A DNA stretch of 64,000 bases. It comes from Gnetum montanum. Its lineage: Eukaryota; Streptophyta; Gnetopsida; Gnetales; Gnetaceae. Of this stretch, positions 1 through 11,147 are shown piece by piece. The translations under genes were made by a program, and so were the position numbers. Where the stretch lies: the NCBI GenBank assembly GCA_015680685.1, contig MNCI01029312.1:181291-245290 (forward strand), read 5' to 3'. Below the pieces are notes generated by a model. The model did not search any database. It was not told where the DNA came from and saw only the letters and a program-made list of their open reading frames with translations. How positions within the stretch are numbered: position 1 is the stretch's first letter; every line of letters starts with the position of its first letter.

Positions 1-1260
1 ACAAGTTCTAGAGCTATTGGAGATGTCCTGGGGCTTCTATGCAAGTGTTATGCTACTTATGCTACCTAGCATATTGACGTAGTGTAAACACCTACATGCT
101 ACGCTACATAGTGTAGCCACCAATCTTGAGAAAAATATAGCCTGAAAATTGAAGATACCCATATGAGGCCTGGCTAAGCAAGCAACTTCTGCAATTGACA
201 ACCCTACCTCCCATGTTGAACGATCTTGGGACCTACGAAGTTCATCCTTGGGACACTTTTGGGCTTTGTGTCCCTACTATGCTATGCTACACTATGTAGC
301 ATAACACATCATAGCAACTAGTGTGACTTGAATCCCTATTTGATTTGCAATGCTTTGTCAAGAAACATTCGCCTAGGACTTGAGAACGAAGTGGGACAGG
401 CAGTCTTGGAGGTCAAAGCATGGCCAAGTGCAATTCTTTTGCTAGAACCACTTGCCAGAGGACCTTTGTGTATTCTAACCCTACTATGCTATGCTATGTT
501 GTGTAGCATAGCATAGCATAACACCTTGTTTACCTTGAATCTTGACTCATTTTGCAAACGTTCCATCACGCAATGTCAGTCATGTCCTAGAGTGGTAGCA
601 GAGCAAGCATTTTTGATGGTTGAGGCATGGGCAAATATGTTCTCTTCGTCAAAGCAATTTGAGTGGAAGCATTGTCATAGTAAAACTTTTCTACTCTATG
701 TAGCATAGCACTCAAGCTGAGATGATTTCTAATGAAATTTGCCACATTCTTCTATGTCATGTTGATCATGCTTGAAGGATAAAATGAGGTAGGTATCCTA
801 GAGGGCTGAATCATTTTCAACTGCGTATTTGATGCCTAATGAGTCTCCACATGGCCTACTACGTTGTGTAGCATAGTAGGTTCCACCGTTAGAAAAATTG
901 TTGAACTATTTAGTCCATACTAAACACCATTGACAACTCCTAGCATGGTCCCTAGATAGACCGTTAGTTGAGTCAAGTGTCAAGCTAGGCAAGCTAGAGG
1001 ATGTAGCAAGCCTATCAGCCCAGGTGATAGAAAATTTACCCCTAGTGCCTCTTTAATGCAAAATGGCCTTGTGGCTAGGTGTTGCATTGACTATGCTATA
1101 GAGGGTGGAAATTAGGCTCGAAAGTGGATTCACAGGCATTAGGAATTCTAGATTTCCACATTGTCTGCTCAGTCCAGCATGACACCATACTTGTAGAGAT
1201 CCTTTCCCAAATTTTGGGACTGTGCTGAATCATGAGAGTCCTGAAATTGATGGTGTTTCA
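1..1260 (-). repeat. LTR remnant of Ty3/gypsy element I (3' LTR, minus orientation)
   Basis: No reading frame of note. The block shares wording with the LTRs of the minus-strand elements further right, for example the stretch near 900-960 that matches 55680-55760, and the 'cccaggtgatagaaaa' area near 1019 that matches 63241. It is rich in GCTATGC/GTAGCATAGC inverted motifs, as in those LTRs. The right edge ends in GGTGTTTCA, the same terminus as the D and C LTRs (the complement of TGAAACACC). The left edge lies outside the window. Divergence is high, so the boundary is approximate. Confidence 0.5.
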
Positions 1261-1534
1261 CCTATCATGGTGTTTTGTATTTTTTTATGATGTCTATTAG
1301 GTTAATAATCCAAAAATCAATAAAGAGGTGTCAATGAAAGGCTTCATACAAAAAATTCATGTTATGCATAAGAAGCCTTAAAGAAAAATTTACATTGTAA
1401 TTTGATGAGAATTTAAGGGCACAAAAAATTATCTCATTTTCTAGAAGATTTAGAATTGGAAGGATCATTCCACTTGGGTTCTAGAGTGGCATAAGAAACA
1501 AAATGCCCACAAGAAATAGTACAAGCAGATCATG
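1261..1534. other. Junction remnant and unexplained sequence between LTR I and the antisense ORF
   Basis: The first 85 bases resemble the inverted-repeat junction seen at polypurine tract/LTR borders of the other elements: TGGTGTTTTGTATT followed by CAATAAAGAGG. Here the order is disturbed, since an LTR end lies directly to the left. The remaining bases up to 1534 show no gene I can recognise; they may be the decayed upstream part of the antisense ORF that follows. Confidence 0.35.
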
Positions 1535-2045
1535 GGGCCTACCTTAAGTGGCTTAAGAAGTAGTTAGTTGAATAGCACAAAAGAGAGCTATTCATCTAGG
1601 GGATTTAGGTGGAGAGTTCTTATCAACTTTTTAAAAGTTCTCTCATGGTGGATCAATCCTCTACTACTTAGATTACCATTACTGCAAGCAAGACCTTTAT
1701 GTTTACTATTACTCGGGAGCCTCCTACTTGGAATCCTATAAATAGGATTGGCATTTTCTCTAACCTTGATCTTGGGGACGTTGAATGGATCAAGATGATG
1801 GAGAACAAGATCCTCCATTATTTGGGGAAGGACCTTCCACTTCTACCCCTAGAAGTCATGGAGTTAGAATCTCTAAAGGTTTGGTATATTTTATGTTTTT
1901 GTTTATTTGTTTATGATTATGGGCTTTCTTATGGGTTGCTAACTAAATATATGTTATTACATTTCAGGCCTTAGGAGACATTAGTGGCTCTAGTAGTGAG
2001 GGTGGGAATGATCCACCACTTCCTCCTCCAAATACCACTCAGTAG
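1535..2045 (+). pseudogene. Two-exon antisense ORF remnant, copy 1 (inside element I)
   Basis: Function unknown. Exon 1 (about 1535-1878) reads with a few stops as KWLKK..LVE.HKRELFI, then SSYQLFKSSLMVDQSSTT, ITITASKTFMFTIT and a Glu/Leu-rich tail. A GT donor at 1879 follows CTAAAG, a CTAAC branch-like motif lies near 1940, and a TTTCAG acceptor ends at 1967, giving an 89-bp intron. Exon 2 (1968-2045) adds ALGDISGSSSEGGNDPPLPPP and a stop. The intron is in phase 0. A diverged homologue in the opposite orientation lies at 6989-7900 with the intron at the same place. It sits antisense to its host, between protease and LTR. Extra ORFs, some antisense, are known in Tat-lineage elements; whether this is one of the known types needs a search. 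Confidence 0.6.
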
Positions 2046-2130
2046 CCTCCATTAGTTTAGCTTGTTGGCCATTTGTTTTTGTTTTCATGTTGATGGCTAT
2101 GATTTGCCCAGACTATGTTGTAGATTATTA

Positions 2131-2430
2131 TTATTCTATGTTGTAGATGGTGCATGGGATTACATTGCTTGTGGCTCCATCATCAACATGTTCTTGATGT
2201 ATTTTAAATTGTCTTATGCATATGGTTATGAATAAAGGAACTATATTGTCTTTGCCATTTTGGGGATTAACTTTAATTTTGCTATCATGAGATACAAGAT
2301 GCATTGACTTTGCCTCCATTGATGAGGAAGGAATCATCACTACATGAATGGATTTCTCATTATTGGGAATATCCTTGCTAATGAGGATGGAATTCAACAT
2401 TTTGACTAGTGCCTCATGATGTGTGTTAGA
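2131..2430 (-). pseudogene. Aspartic protease remnant of element I (N-terminal part)
   Basis: The minus strand encodes a linker and then KIHQEHVDDGATSNVIPCTI, matching the protease active-site region of the sister elements (KIHQVHVDGGVATNVI in D). The Asp-Asp-Gly triad is retained. The domain breaks off at 2131, before the second conserved block (FNLILGRPWL in relatives), so it is truncated. It continues the minus-strand gag to its right. Confidence 0.7.
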
Positions 2431-4520
2431 AGTCATGATCAAGTCATACGAGCTTAGGGTTGTGGTTTTCTGCTTGAGGGATTACCTCACTTGGTTCATT
2501 GCATTGAGGAAGTTTTTATTGTTGATCATGGACATGTCATCCCAGTTGTGCTTTACTTCCTTCTTGCATCCCAAAATGTGAACTTCAGCTTTAGGTTGTG
2601 TTTGTTGGGTCTTTTTTTCATTGTTCTGATTGTAGGCTTTGGTGTTCTTTTATGGCTTGTTGGTTGGAGTGGGTTGGGCAAAGGAGGTAATAGGTATAGT
2701 CAAAATGGAAGTGGCCTTTAGTAGATCCACTTCCTTCCATTCCTCTCTCTAGTTATCACTCTTGTGGTCAGGTTTTTGCTTATGCTTCTTCTTTTATGTG
2801 GCTAAAGTTTTTTGGTGGGTAGTAGTTGGTTGTGATGAAGAGGCAATAGCATTAACCATCATAGGGGATTGTTTTGTAGTTTTTTGGGCTATGGCTTCTT
2901 GGGTTGTGCTAGGTTGGTGTACCCTAATGTCAAAACATTCCCTAGGAGGCATTCATGATGGTACTCTTACTACAAAGGGGGATCTTGAGTTGTGGGAAGC
3001 TGAAGAATCCCTTTCATTGTAGAGGGATACTTGAATCATGAATGGTTCTCTTGCAGGTCTCCAATTTTCATCAATGTTGAATGCTAAAATGATATAAGGA
3101 CTATCATTAGCATTCAATGGGTCTTTGTAGACCGAACTAGGTTGGAAGCATATAAGACTAGCTTCCCCTTATCTAACATCCTATCCAAGTAAGCCCTCAA
3201 TGTAAGGCAAAAGTCTATGTCATGACTAGGAAACTAGTGATAGTGGCAGAACTGATCTAACTTTAAGTATTTAGGTAGTTGTAGGTCATCTTTCATTGCT
3301 CGAGAGGGATAGTTGGCTATGTCACATAACCACTCATATTTCTTTCAAGTGGCTTTTATCATTTGTTTTTGTTGCATGCATACACTTTTTAATAGTTGGT
3401 CTAGTAACTTGGATGGTTTTAATGGTAGCATAGTGTATTTGGACTTATCCTTCCTTTTAAAGTTAGGTTTGTTTGTTCTTGATGCATTGGCCCTAGAGGT
3501 TGATGATTGGTTATTATGATCATTATTAAGGACCTTGGATGGATTCACCTTTAGCCCCTCATTTGTAGTCTTTGCTTCTTTTTTCACAGTTGCTACAGTT
3601 GTGTCATTTTGTTTGCTCTTTTCTTTGTCTCTTCATGCATGTTGATTTTAAAATTCTACATAGGCTAGATCATGACTTTCTTCTATAGCATCTTCTATGT
3701 TCTTGGTTTGTGAGAATGCTTGGCTAGGAGACCACGGATCAAGGTAGTAGAGTTTAGACTTGATAAATAAATTCACTACCCACTTGAATATGGCTAATAG
3801 GTGGGCTTTGGCTATAGGCTCTGGTATTTTATTTAGTAGTCCATTCCACCACTAAATGAATTTCTACATAGGCTCTAGGGATCCCTTCTTGACCTTCATG
3901 AGTTGGTCAAGTGTTGTGTTTGGCTTCAAGTTATACTTGAAGGTTTGATAAACTAGGCAACCAAGTCCTCGAAAGAGGATATGGATCCCCTAGGTCATGC
4001 ATGATACCAATCATGTGCTTTTCTAGTTAAAGACAGGGAAAATCCTCATGATGGTATGAGGCCATGGTTGCAAGAGTAAGCATTTGGATCAAAAGATGAT
4101 AAGGTAAGCATTAGAATCACCTTCTCCATTATATTTACTAAATTGGAGGATAGGGAAATTAGGAGGAAGTGTTAAGGGTGGGACTACAAAACTTATGGTC
4201 CTAGTAGAAGTTCATAATATTGATAGTTTATGAAGTACAGGCTTTAAGCCACTTCAACTCCTCTATTAGGTCTTGGATGATCTGGAAAGCTTGATCTAGA
4301 CCTTGTGGTGGCTCTATTGATTGTGGGGTTTGTACATATGGTTGTGGCATCTATTGTGAGGCTTGTGGCCTCACTATGGGTTGCATGATAGAAGGAATAT
4401 GGTGCGTTATGGTTATGGCTCATGGACCAAACAAAAAAAAGGATGTTTGTGTTAATACTTGAGGCACAAATGAGACAAATGGAATGTGTGACACATTGGT
4501 GGCTCATATGCTACAATTTT
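2431..4520 (-). pseudogene. gag: Gag remnant of Ty3/gypsy element I
   Basis: Frameshifted and stop-ridden gag on the minus strand. The Retrotrans_gag core lies at about 3780-4150 and reads KYNGEGDSNAYL, then SKCLLLQPWPHTIM, then FKYNLKPNTTLDQLMKVKKG. These are the blocks present in gag of D, A and C. The C-terminal block (KYTMLPLKPSKLLDQLLKS, 3345-3500) also matches. Bases 2431-3300 correspond to the low-complexity gag-protease linker. The N-terminal part around 4244-4507 is Thr/Ile rich, as in sister copies. No complete frame survives. Confidence 0.75.
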
Positions 4521-5260
4521 GGGTGGTGAAAAATGTCATACACATTGGTATTTTAGCCCCAAAAATTTCAAAACATTGGTATAACACATGTTGCAAATTT
4601 TGGCCACTGAAAGTATCAAAAATATTGTAGAGAATGTTAGAAATTTGTTAGAAATAAGCTAGAATTAATTTTGCAAAGAATCAATGAATGAATAGCCTAT
4701 TTAAACCAAAATCATCATGATCTTAAGGACTTTTGGATTTATGCAACTTTTAAACTTGAGACTTTTGAGAGAGAGATCAAAGAGTCTAGATCCATTTTCA
4801 AGAGTAGATTGCTGGAACACTAAGACCCTATTGTAGCATACTAAATAGGTGAACTAGGTACATTTGGAAGAACTGTAGGACACACAATGCCCATCCATAA
4901 GCCAAAATTTCATCATCATATTTGAGAACCTAAGGAAGAATTGCAATTTCACATTATGTACTATCTAAACCTTGTATTTTTCATAGGATTAGTAAGAATT
5001 ATTTGCAATGTTTTAATACATTTTCTTATTATTTTCTACAACTATATTCTAATGTAGTCATTATTAGTTATGCATTTTATTTCAAATTTTATCTGTATTT
5101 CATCCCAGTAATAGGTTTTCTAAGTTCTCAAGCAATCAACAAAACCATTTTTCCAACTTCAAATCCTTTTGAGGCCCATGGATCCTATAGTTAAACTGTT
5201 CTACACAAGAATTTTTAGTTTTTCCAACACCAAATTTTCCAATCCTTACACCTATAACAA
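4521..5260 (+). repeat. 5' LTR remnant of element E (F-type LTR)
   Basis: Weakly similar to the right half of the F LTRs at 8147-9592 and 25123-26607. Shared points are a TATA-like CCTATTTAAACC near 4695 (CATATATAAACC in F), TTGCAATTTCA near 4937, TGCATTTTATTTCA near 5070 and GAGGCCCATGGATC near 5170. It is heavily diverged and the left boundary is not visible. It precedes a gag tail and protease on the same strand, consistent with a 5' LTR followed by an internal deletion. Confidence 0.4.
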
Positions 5261-5924
5261 ATGTTGACTAGTGTTCACCTATAGTGGCCAATGCATTGAA
5301 ATCCTCCCAGTTAACCAATAAGAAATCACCACAAAATAATAAAAATCATTAGCTTCTAAGCCCAAATCTAAGGAGAATATCTAACAAAAATTCTAAAAGG
5401 AAGTAGATTCACTGAAGCCTATCCTAGTCTCAACTCTACCCATAAATCCTACTACTCAAACCACATCAACTAGCCAACCTAAACAAAATCACAAGAAAGA
5501 GAAAAGCAAGAGTCCTTGATAACACATGATTAAACATGAAGTTAAAATCCTAGGTAAGATGGGGGAAGTTAAAGCTAATAAGATAGAGAAATTATCTACC
5601 AATGACAAGGACTTCCTCACTGTAATGAAAAAATTCAAGCTTTCACTAAAGTAGAAAAATACTTCCTTAAGACTTTACGATTTGGTTAGGGCTTCTCATG
5701 TTCATTGTGAAGCATTAGTCAAAATGTTGACATTTTATCCCTATGAGTAAATACATGCTTACAAGTGAGAGTTCTATCAACTCATTCATCATGCAACCTC
5801 TACTTAAGGAAGAACTAAAACAAACCACTCTGACATTTTATGATAGTGAAATAAAAACCAATCTATAAATCAGTGAATTATTACATGCTCTTCTTTTCAT
5901 CATCATACAAGTTGGCTGGTACAA
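5261..5924 (+). pseudogene. gag: Gag C-terminal and gag-protease linker remnant of element E
   Basis: The plus strand holds the Lys/Thr/Pro-rich linker that precedes protease in relatives. The block MGEVKANKIEKLSTNDKDF near 5560-5620 matches EEVKANTTTDDKDF in A near 40350. Leader and gag core are missing: this begins only a few bases after the LTR remnant, so roughly 2.5 kb was lost. Several in-frame stops are present. Confidence 0.6.
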
Positions 5925-6418
5925 AGTGTATCATGTTCATGTCAATGTTGAAGTAGCAATGAATGTTATCCCTTTGCCCATTGTTGAATAGTTAGGTTTA
6001 GTAGAAAACATTCAAGACACCTCTACTTCAGCACACAAATCCTTCAACAGGTCATGAGTAGTATTGAGAGGATCCATTTCATTATATTTTGTAGCTAGAA
6101 AATAGTTTTTCACATGTGCTAATTTCTTAGTAGTTGAAGAAACATCTAACTTCAACTTCATCCTAGAATGATCATGGTTGGCTAAGTTATGGAAAGTTTC
6201 ATTACTGATTCACTAAGAGATTTAGTATGTTATGAAGAAGGTGAAATCATTATCCATGGAAATAGAATAGTTTGCTTGTTTGTCAATAATATTGACATTA
6301 AACAAGGATCTAACGTGGAGTTCCAAGAGGAAACCTCCATGGCTAGTAATGAAACTAAGGACCACAATAAGTCTAATGAAGTTAAAACCAACAACATTAA
6401 AGCCTTGAATGAGCCTTA
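5925..6418 (+). pseudogene. Aspartic protease remnant of element E
   Basis: Reads YKVYHVHVNVEVAMNVIPLP, then EEISNF-like and FNFILE.SWLAKL, corresponding to the active-site region and the ILGRPWL block of F, D and A. The active-site Asp-Gly pair is lost (Asn-Val-Glu), so it is inactive. The tail (6189-6418) is open and encodes the acidic linker that follows protease in this family. Same strand as the RT of E, which is now 22 kb away because F is inserted between them. Confidence 0.7.
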
Positions 6419-6988
6419 GGAGGAAATCCCATTTAGCATCATTAGTGAATGGAATGGAAAGTACAAAATTGTACATGCAAAGCCTTACTAGTTTTCTAAT
6501 CTATCAAAGATTAGGAAACAATTGCTTGATTAACATGTCCTCTCTTTCTATTCCTTGTATATACATTGTTGCATGTTTACTTCATTGTATTATTTATAGT
6601 TCTTACTTTCATGTTTATGCCTCATTTTGTAATTTTTATTTTATTACATTGTATTTCAAGTTTTACTTTGTCCTCTTATTTTTCACCTCAATTTTTACTC
6701 ATAGCCTACATTTACTATTTACATAAAATATAAAACATAGAAAAACATAAAACATAAATAAACAACACTAAAAATATGTAGCCAAAGAGAAACACCAAAC
6801 TAAAACCAAAACATGCTATCATAAGGCCAAATGACCATGTAGTCCATAATAGTAGCCATGGTTACATAGTGTAACAAACAATAAATAATACATATTCTCT
6901 AAAACCATAAATTCTAGAAAGATCAAAACTACTAGTAGTCATAACATAAAACAATAATAGTACACCATCATCATAATCAATAGCATAA
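6419..6988 (+). other. Post-protease T-rich then A-rich stretch of element E
   Basis: No supported gene. A pyrimidine-rich stretch (about 6540-6720, TTTATGCCTCATTTTG-like) is followed at once by an A-rich stretch (AAAACATAAAACATAAATAA). The same order occurs after protease in A (41283-41500), C (58140-57960, minus) and D (46720-46490, minus). In Ogre-type elements an intron lies between protease and RT, so this conserved stretch could belong to that intron; that is inference. Confidence 0.45.
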
Positions 6989-7900
6989 CTAGGATGTAGA
7001 AGGAAGAAAAGGAACATCATCAAAGTCATCACCATCATCACCTTTGGCCTATAGATAATAAAAAATACAATCATTAGCAACCATAGTAACCACCAACATA
7101 GTCAAATAAAATAATAAAATAGTCATAACATAAAATAAAATTTCCAAACCTGAGAAGAATCAAGAGCAATGTCTTTAGAAGCAAACTTTGGAAGATCAAA
7201 CTCAAGCCTGTGAAGAATCTCCTCTTCACTCATGTTAGCCTAATCAATATCACGTAAATTCACTTCCTCAAAGTTATTCTTCCTCTTAATATCTATCCAC
7301 TTTGGAAAAGCATGAGAAAAGGTAGTTGTAGATGTCTCATCAAATGTGATCATGATCTAAGAAGTGGAAGACTTAAGAATAGCCATTGACTTCTTGAAAT
7401 GTCTAAAAGTCTTCTTGAAACATCTAAAAGTATTCTTGATACCTATACTTTATACAAATAACTCATGTGCATGCTTCTTAATGAGCACTTTTCATCAAGA
7501 CTTTTGGTAACTCTACTTCTCATCCTTATACTTTCTTTTATATTTCTTCTATTTTTTACTCCATTCCAATATGTCAACAGAATAGTCTCTCCATTTCTTT
7601 ATCTTATGTACCATTATCTCTATCCTCACTTTATTTTTTAAGCTACTCCTAGCTAAAGTAACTGTCCACTATATAGCAAACTAGTATCAAGCCCAGTCTA
7701 TCTCCTTGATTCTCATATAGTTCTAGTTGGCCACACAAGCTTCTATAAACTCCTTTTAATCTCTAAGGCTTTTGATCTCATCAAACAATTCATTTTTTTT
7801 TACTTCTTCATTGCAATAAGATTCTCATATAAACTCATGGTAACATTGAGGCTTTCTAGACCAAAAATCATACACGTTAATCTTCCCCTTCCTAAAAAAA
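6989..7900 (-). pseudogene. Two-exon antisense ORF remnant, copy 2 (inside element E)
   Basis: The longest copy of an unrecognised gene. Exon 1 on the minus strand runs from about 7900 to 7150. Its interruptions are mostly TAG/TGA where Trp or Gln is expected. Readable parts include NELFDEIKSLRD, KEFIEACVAN, KNKVRIEIMVHKIKKWRDYS, KKHAHELFV, HFKKSMAILKSSTS and MSEEEILHRLEFDLPKFASK. A GT donor starts at 7149 after TCTCAG, and the acceptor TATAG ends at 7049 (101-bp intron). Exon 2 (7048-6989) gives AKGDDGDDFDDVPFLPSTS and a stop. The intron is phase 0, as in copy 1 at 1535-2045. It is basic, Trp/Lys rich, then acidic at the C-terminus, with no membrane segment. It lies antisense to E between protease and RT. 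Confidence 0.65.
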
Positions 7901-8141
7901 TCCAAAAGTGATAAAAACTCTATCTTCCTAGCTAATAAAAATAAAAAATGTTGCTCTCATATGGAAAGGACAAAAATGCTAATCCCAAGATCAAAGGAAA
8001 CTCATCACGCTACCATCCCAAGAACCAAACTCCAAAAATGCTACCATATTTGGTATGAAAAAATCCTAAAACCCTGCATATAAGTGCAAAAATGTGGAAA
8101 ACACTGACTCTAAGAATGGGAAAAAATTTAATACACTAATC
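7901..8141 (+). repeat. Left half of the AAAAATGCT-repeat spacer of element E
   Basis: Non-coding. AAAAATGCT/AAAAATGTTG words recur at irregular 30-60 base spacing. The same word pattern resumes at 26640-28000, directly beyond the other end of F, which supports one spacer split by the F insertion. Confidence 0.5.
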
Positions 8142-8146
8142 ATAGG
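8142..8146. other. Left target-site duplication of element F (ATAGG)
   Basis: ATAGG directly precedes the TG that opens the F 5' LTR. An identical ATAGG at 26608-26612 directly follows the end of the 3' LTR. Five bases is the usual duplication length for Ty3/gypsy integrases. Confidence 0.75.
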
Positions 8147-9592
8147 TGAAATACCACCTAGAAAATGCATGTTGCAACCTATTAGCATTATAATTTTATT
8201 CTCTCATAAAATGCGAGGCTAAAAATTCATTGTAAGATATGAAAATTGCAATCCATGAGATGCAATTTCACATACTTTAACTTTTGAGGTTGAAAAATGC
8301 TTCATAAGTTATTATAGCCTTACTTCCCAAGTAGAGAAAGACCTACCATGTCTATATTTGGGCTTGGGGAGGTCAAAAATGCCTTTTAAACTATGAACAT
8401 GGGCTTTTTCATGAGTTTTGTAGGGGATATGACATTTACTACGTTGGAGTCACCTATGCTCAATGTTGGGGGGTTTAGCTCTCTAAGCCTTAGCATGGCT
8501 TTTGAAGGCTCAATATGGCTTATGAAACCCCAAAATTGCTCCTAGAGTACAATAGCCCCAAAATTTCTTTAGCAACCTCGCTATTGCTCTAATAGCCCTA
8601 ATGTTGCTCTTGCCCAGTGTTGCTCTAAGAGCCCAATGCTACTCCAGTAGTGTTAGCAATGCTCTTGAAACCCTAGCATTGCTCCTAGAAGGCCAACTTG
8701 GGTGGAAGAAGTTAGCATAGGTGAAAGTTCCATTAACTATTTTTAACAACTAGAATGATTTTGGTACCTTCGGGGTGTCAAAATTTACTATAAACAGAAA
8801 GCATGCTCAATTTCAACACTTGCTACACCTACATGTGACATCAATATATCAACAATCAGAATAGAAATTTGCAGCCAAAATTATGATCATGAATCATATA
8901 TAAACCAAGCTTGAACACCATGAAAAGGCTCCACCATTTTTTAATTTAAGAGCTTTGAAAACTCTATGCAAACATAAGGCTTCTAGAGATTTTCTAGCAT
9001 GGAACCTACAATCATTTTAACCACTTTTGAACATATAAGATTGTGTGAGATTTGGTGGCAATGCTGAGCTATCTAGGCATTAAGATTCCTAGCATGGTTC
9101 TTCTCTATGACATATAACCCCTCACACATCCTACCTCCTATACCTCCAATGCTACAGATCTAGTGAAGGGACCAACAAGATGTTGCAATTTCAGGAGTTG
9201 TGGAGCACTTCAATCATGGAGCTAATTGTGGTGTCCAAGACTACTCACTTCAACAAAATTCAAACCCCCATTGAAGTGAAGCCTATGTATCCCAAGTCAC
9301 CATTTGTACACATTCTGAAATTTCTTTATTTATTTCGTTATAATAAAGTTTACAATTTCTCTTGTTATGCAGATTAGTATAGATTTATTTCATTCTATGC
9401 ATTTATTTTAAGGTAGATCTACATGACCTATTATTTTGATTTTTTTTTTCACTTTCTAAGTCCCTAGGTGATCAACTAGATCATCTAGATCACCTTGGAT
9501 CCACTTTCTTAGAGGCCCTTAGGATCTAAGGTTAAATTTCGTCTACCTAGAATTTTTTTATTTTCAAGCACTTGAATTTTCTGATCACTACA
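8147..9592 (+). repeat. 5' LTR of Ty3/gypsy element F
   Basis: Starts TGAAATACCACC and ends CACTACA. Aligns over its whole length with the 3' LTR at 25123-26607: AAAATGCATGTTGCA near the start, the run of 'ctagcattgctc' words in the middle, TATATAAACCAAGCTTGAAC at 8897, and the GATCAACTAGATCATC area near the end. The middle holds loose repeats of 'cctagcattgctc' (8520-8700). The two LTRs differ by many transitions, so F is old. Confidence 0.85.
8897..8906 (+). promoter_or_regulatory. TATA box of F 5' LTR
   Basis: TATATAAACC about 750 bases into the LTR, identical in sequence and surroundings to 25909-25918 in the partner LTR. Conservation between diverged LTRs and the position at the probable U3/R border support a promoter. 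Confidence 0.6.
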
Positions 9593-9598
9593 ATTTTC

Positions 9599-9617
9599 TA
9601 GTGCTACAAGGAGGGCC
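9599..9617 (+). other. Primer binding site of element F
   Basis: TAGTGCTACAAGGAGGGCC lies six bases past the LTR end. Nearly the same 18-19-base word sits just inside the LTR of A (37341), D (53358, minus) and C (62065, minus). The undecayed form was probably TGGCGCTA.AAGGAGGGCC. I cannot assign the tRNA without a search. Confidence 0.7.
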
Positions 9618-11147
9618 TCCATCCAAGTTCTTCTCCTAATTTAATCTATCATTTTTGTAGATAGTATTTGTAACTTTGAATCTAGAAGAACTACAAAAGA
9701 AATCTGTCATCAAGTTCAACATTATTGTCCATTTTTCTATCCTATTTCTACCATTGATACCCAATGTAGTAGCTGCATGTGGTTTGGATGTTAGCAAAAA
9801 ATTCAAGGTGAGTTGCTAGATTTTCTAAAGCCAACAAGGATCCTATCCAAATCTACAATTTTCTCTAGGGAAAACCTACCATTGGGTCTATGGAAGGCTA
9901 GCATATTTTCTACCTTATACAACAAAACAATGCTATGAATTTTTTCTTGGGAAAGCCAATGTATCTCTTTCCAAAATCCCAATGTAGTTCTAGAAAATCT
10001 ACAATTTTCTTGTCATAGTTTAAAGCCAACATAGCCTTTTTTTAAACCTATAATTTCTCCTTACTTAAACCTCCCTCTGGGTCTTCCTAATGCTGGTGTG
10101 GATACACAACTCTCTACTATGAATTTCGCTTGTTGAAGCTATCATAGTTAATGTATGCTTGAAAACACATTTTTCTATCATCCTTTAAAAGCCAATGTAG
10201 CCCCCTAAAGGGATGCATTTTGAATACATTTTTTCTGCAAAAAACTATTTCCTTTTGGCTACCAATCTAATGTGGTTCTTGTTGGAAACCTAGCATAGCT
10301 TCTTTTCTCTAAAACCATCCCCACCAATTTTCTTTGAAACCTAAGGTAGTTTTCAATAGGGGGGGGGGGAGGTACATCGCTTTCATAAGGGGGTGTATCA
10401 CCAACATATTCTTGCTGGACAAATTGGTTTATTGCTACCAACATATTTATTTCTACAACTAAACAAAAAAATAGGGGGAGGACCAACATAGTAGTTGCAA
10501 GTGATTTGAGCTTTGTTAGAAAATTCATAGTAGTTGTTGGACATTTTGAAGCTAGCATGGATGCTAACAAAGCCTATCATTCTTCCTAGCTAAAACCTAC
10601 CTTTGTGTGTGCCAAAGGACAAAGTTACCCCACCATAACCACCCAAACCTCCCTATTGTAAAATATTTTAGCAAATCCATCCAAAAATGAAATTTTTCAA
10701 TAATGCCAACATTGTTCCTTCTCTAAACACCAACGTAGCCATTGAAAAATAAAATTTCACATCCAACATTTTCAAAAGGAACATTGTTTTGGCTAAGATG
10801 ATGGAACCCCAACATAGTGCAAGTGGGTAAGATAATTTTTGGTACCTTATTTCCTTACCCCCCACCCCCTCTAGCATAGCTCCTACTAGGAAGGCCAACA
10901 TAGCTAGGCTTTTCAACAAAAAATTACTACATTTTTCTCAAGTGCAAGGTATTCCCCCTATCACCACAACCTACATTGCACTTGTAGTTGCAATTTACCA
11001 CACTTTCCAGCCATAACCTCTTGCACCTTGGGCAATTCCAATTGCTAGAGTTTTTACTTACTTGATTAATTATCAAATTCATTGAATCAAATTTAAACCA
11101 ATAATCATGTCTTTCAATCAATCATCATACCCCTTAACCTGAAGGAC
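9618..11147 (+). other. Leader region of element F
   Basis: No sense gene. Short words such as CCAATGTAG, AACCTA.CATAG and AAAGCCAACATAG recur about every 80-120 bases (9720-10920), giving a loose tandem structure. A run of nine or more G is at 10361. On the minus strand 10927-11121 is open and encodes a Cys-rich stretch (NCPRCKRLWLESVVNCNYKC, then GCGDRG), described under findings. Leaders of A and C also carry repeats, but of a different unit. Confidence 0.5.

Noticed and set aside
2491-3022. Plus-strand hydrophobic ORFs suggesting membrane proteins
   Set aside because: They are antisense shadows of the gag-protease linker of element I; the minus strand carries the recognisable gag blocks.
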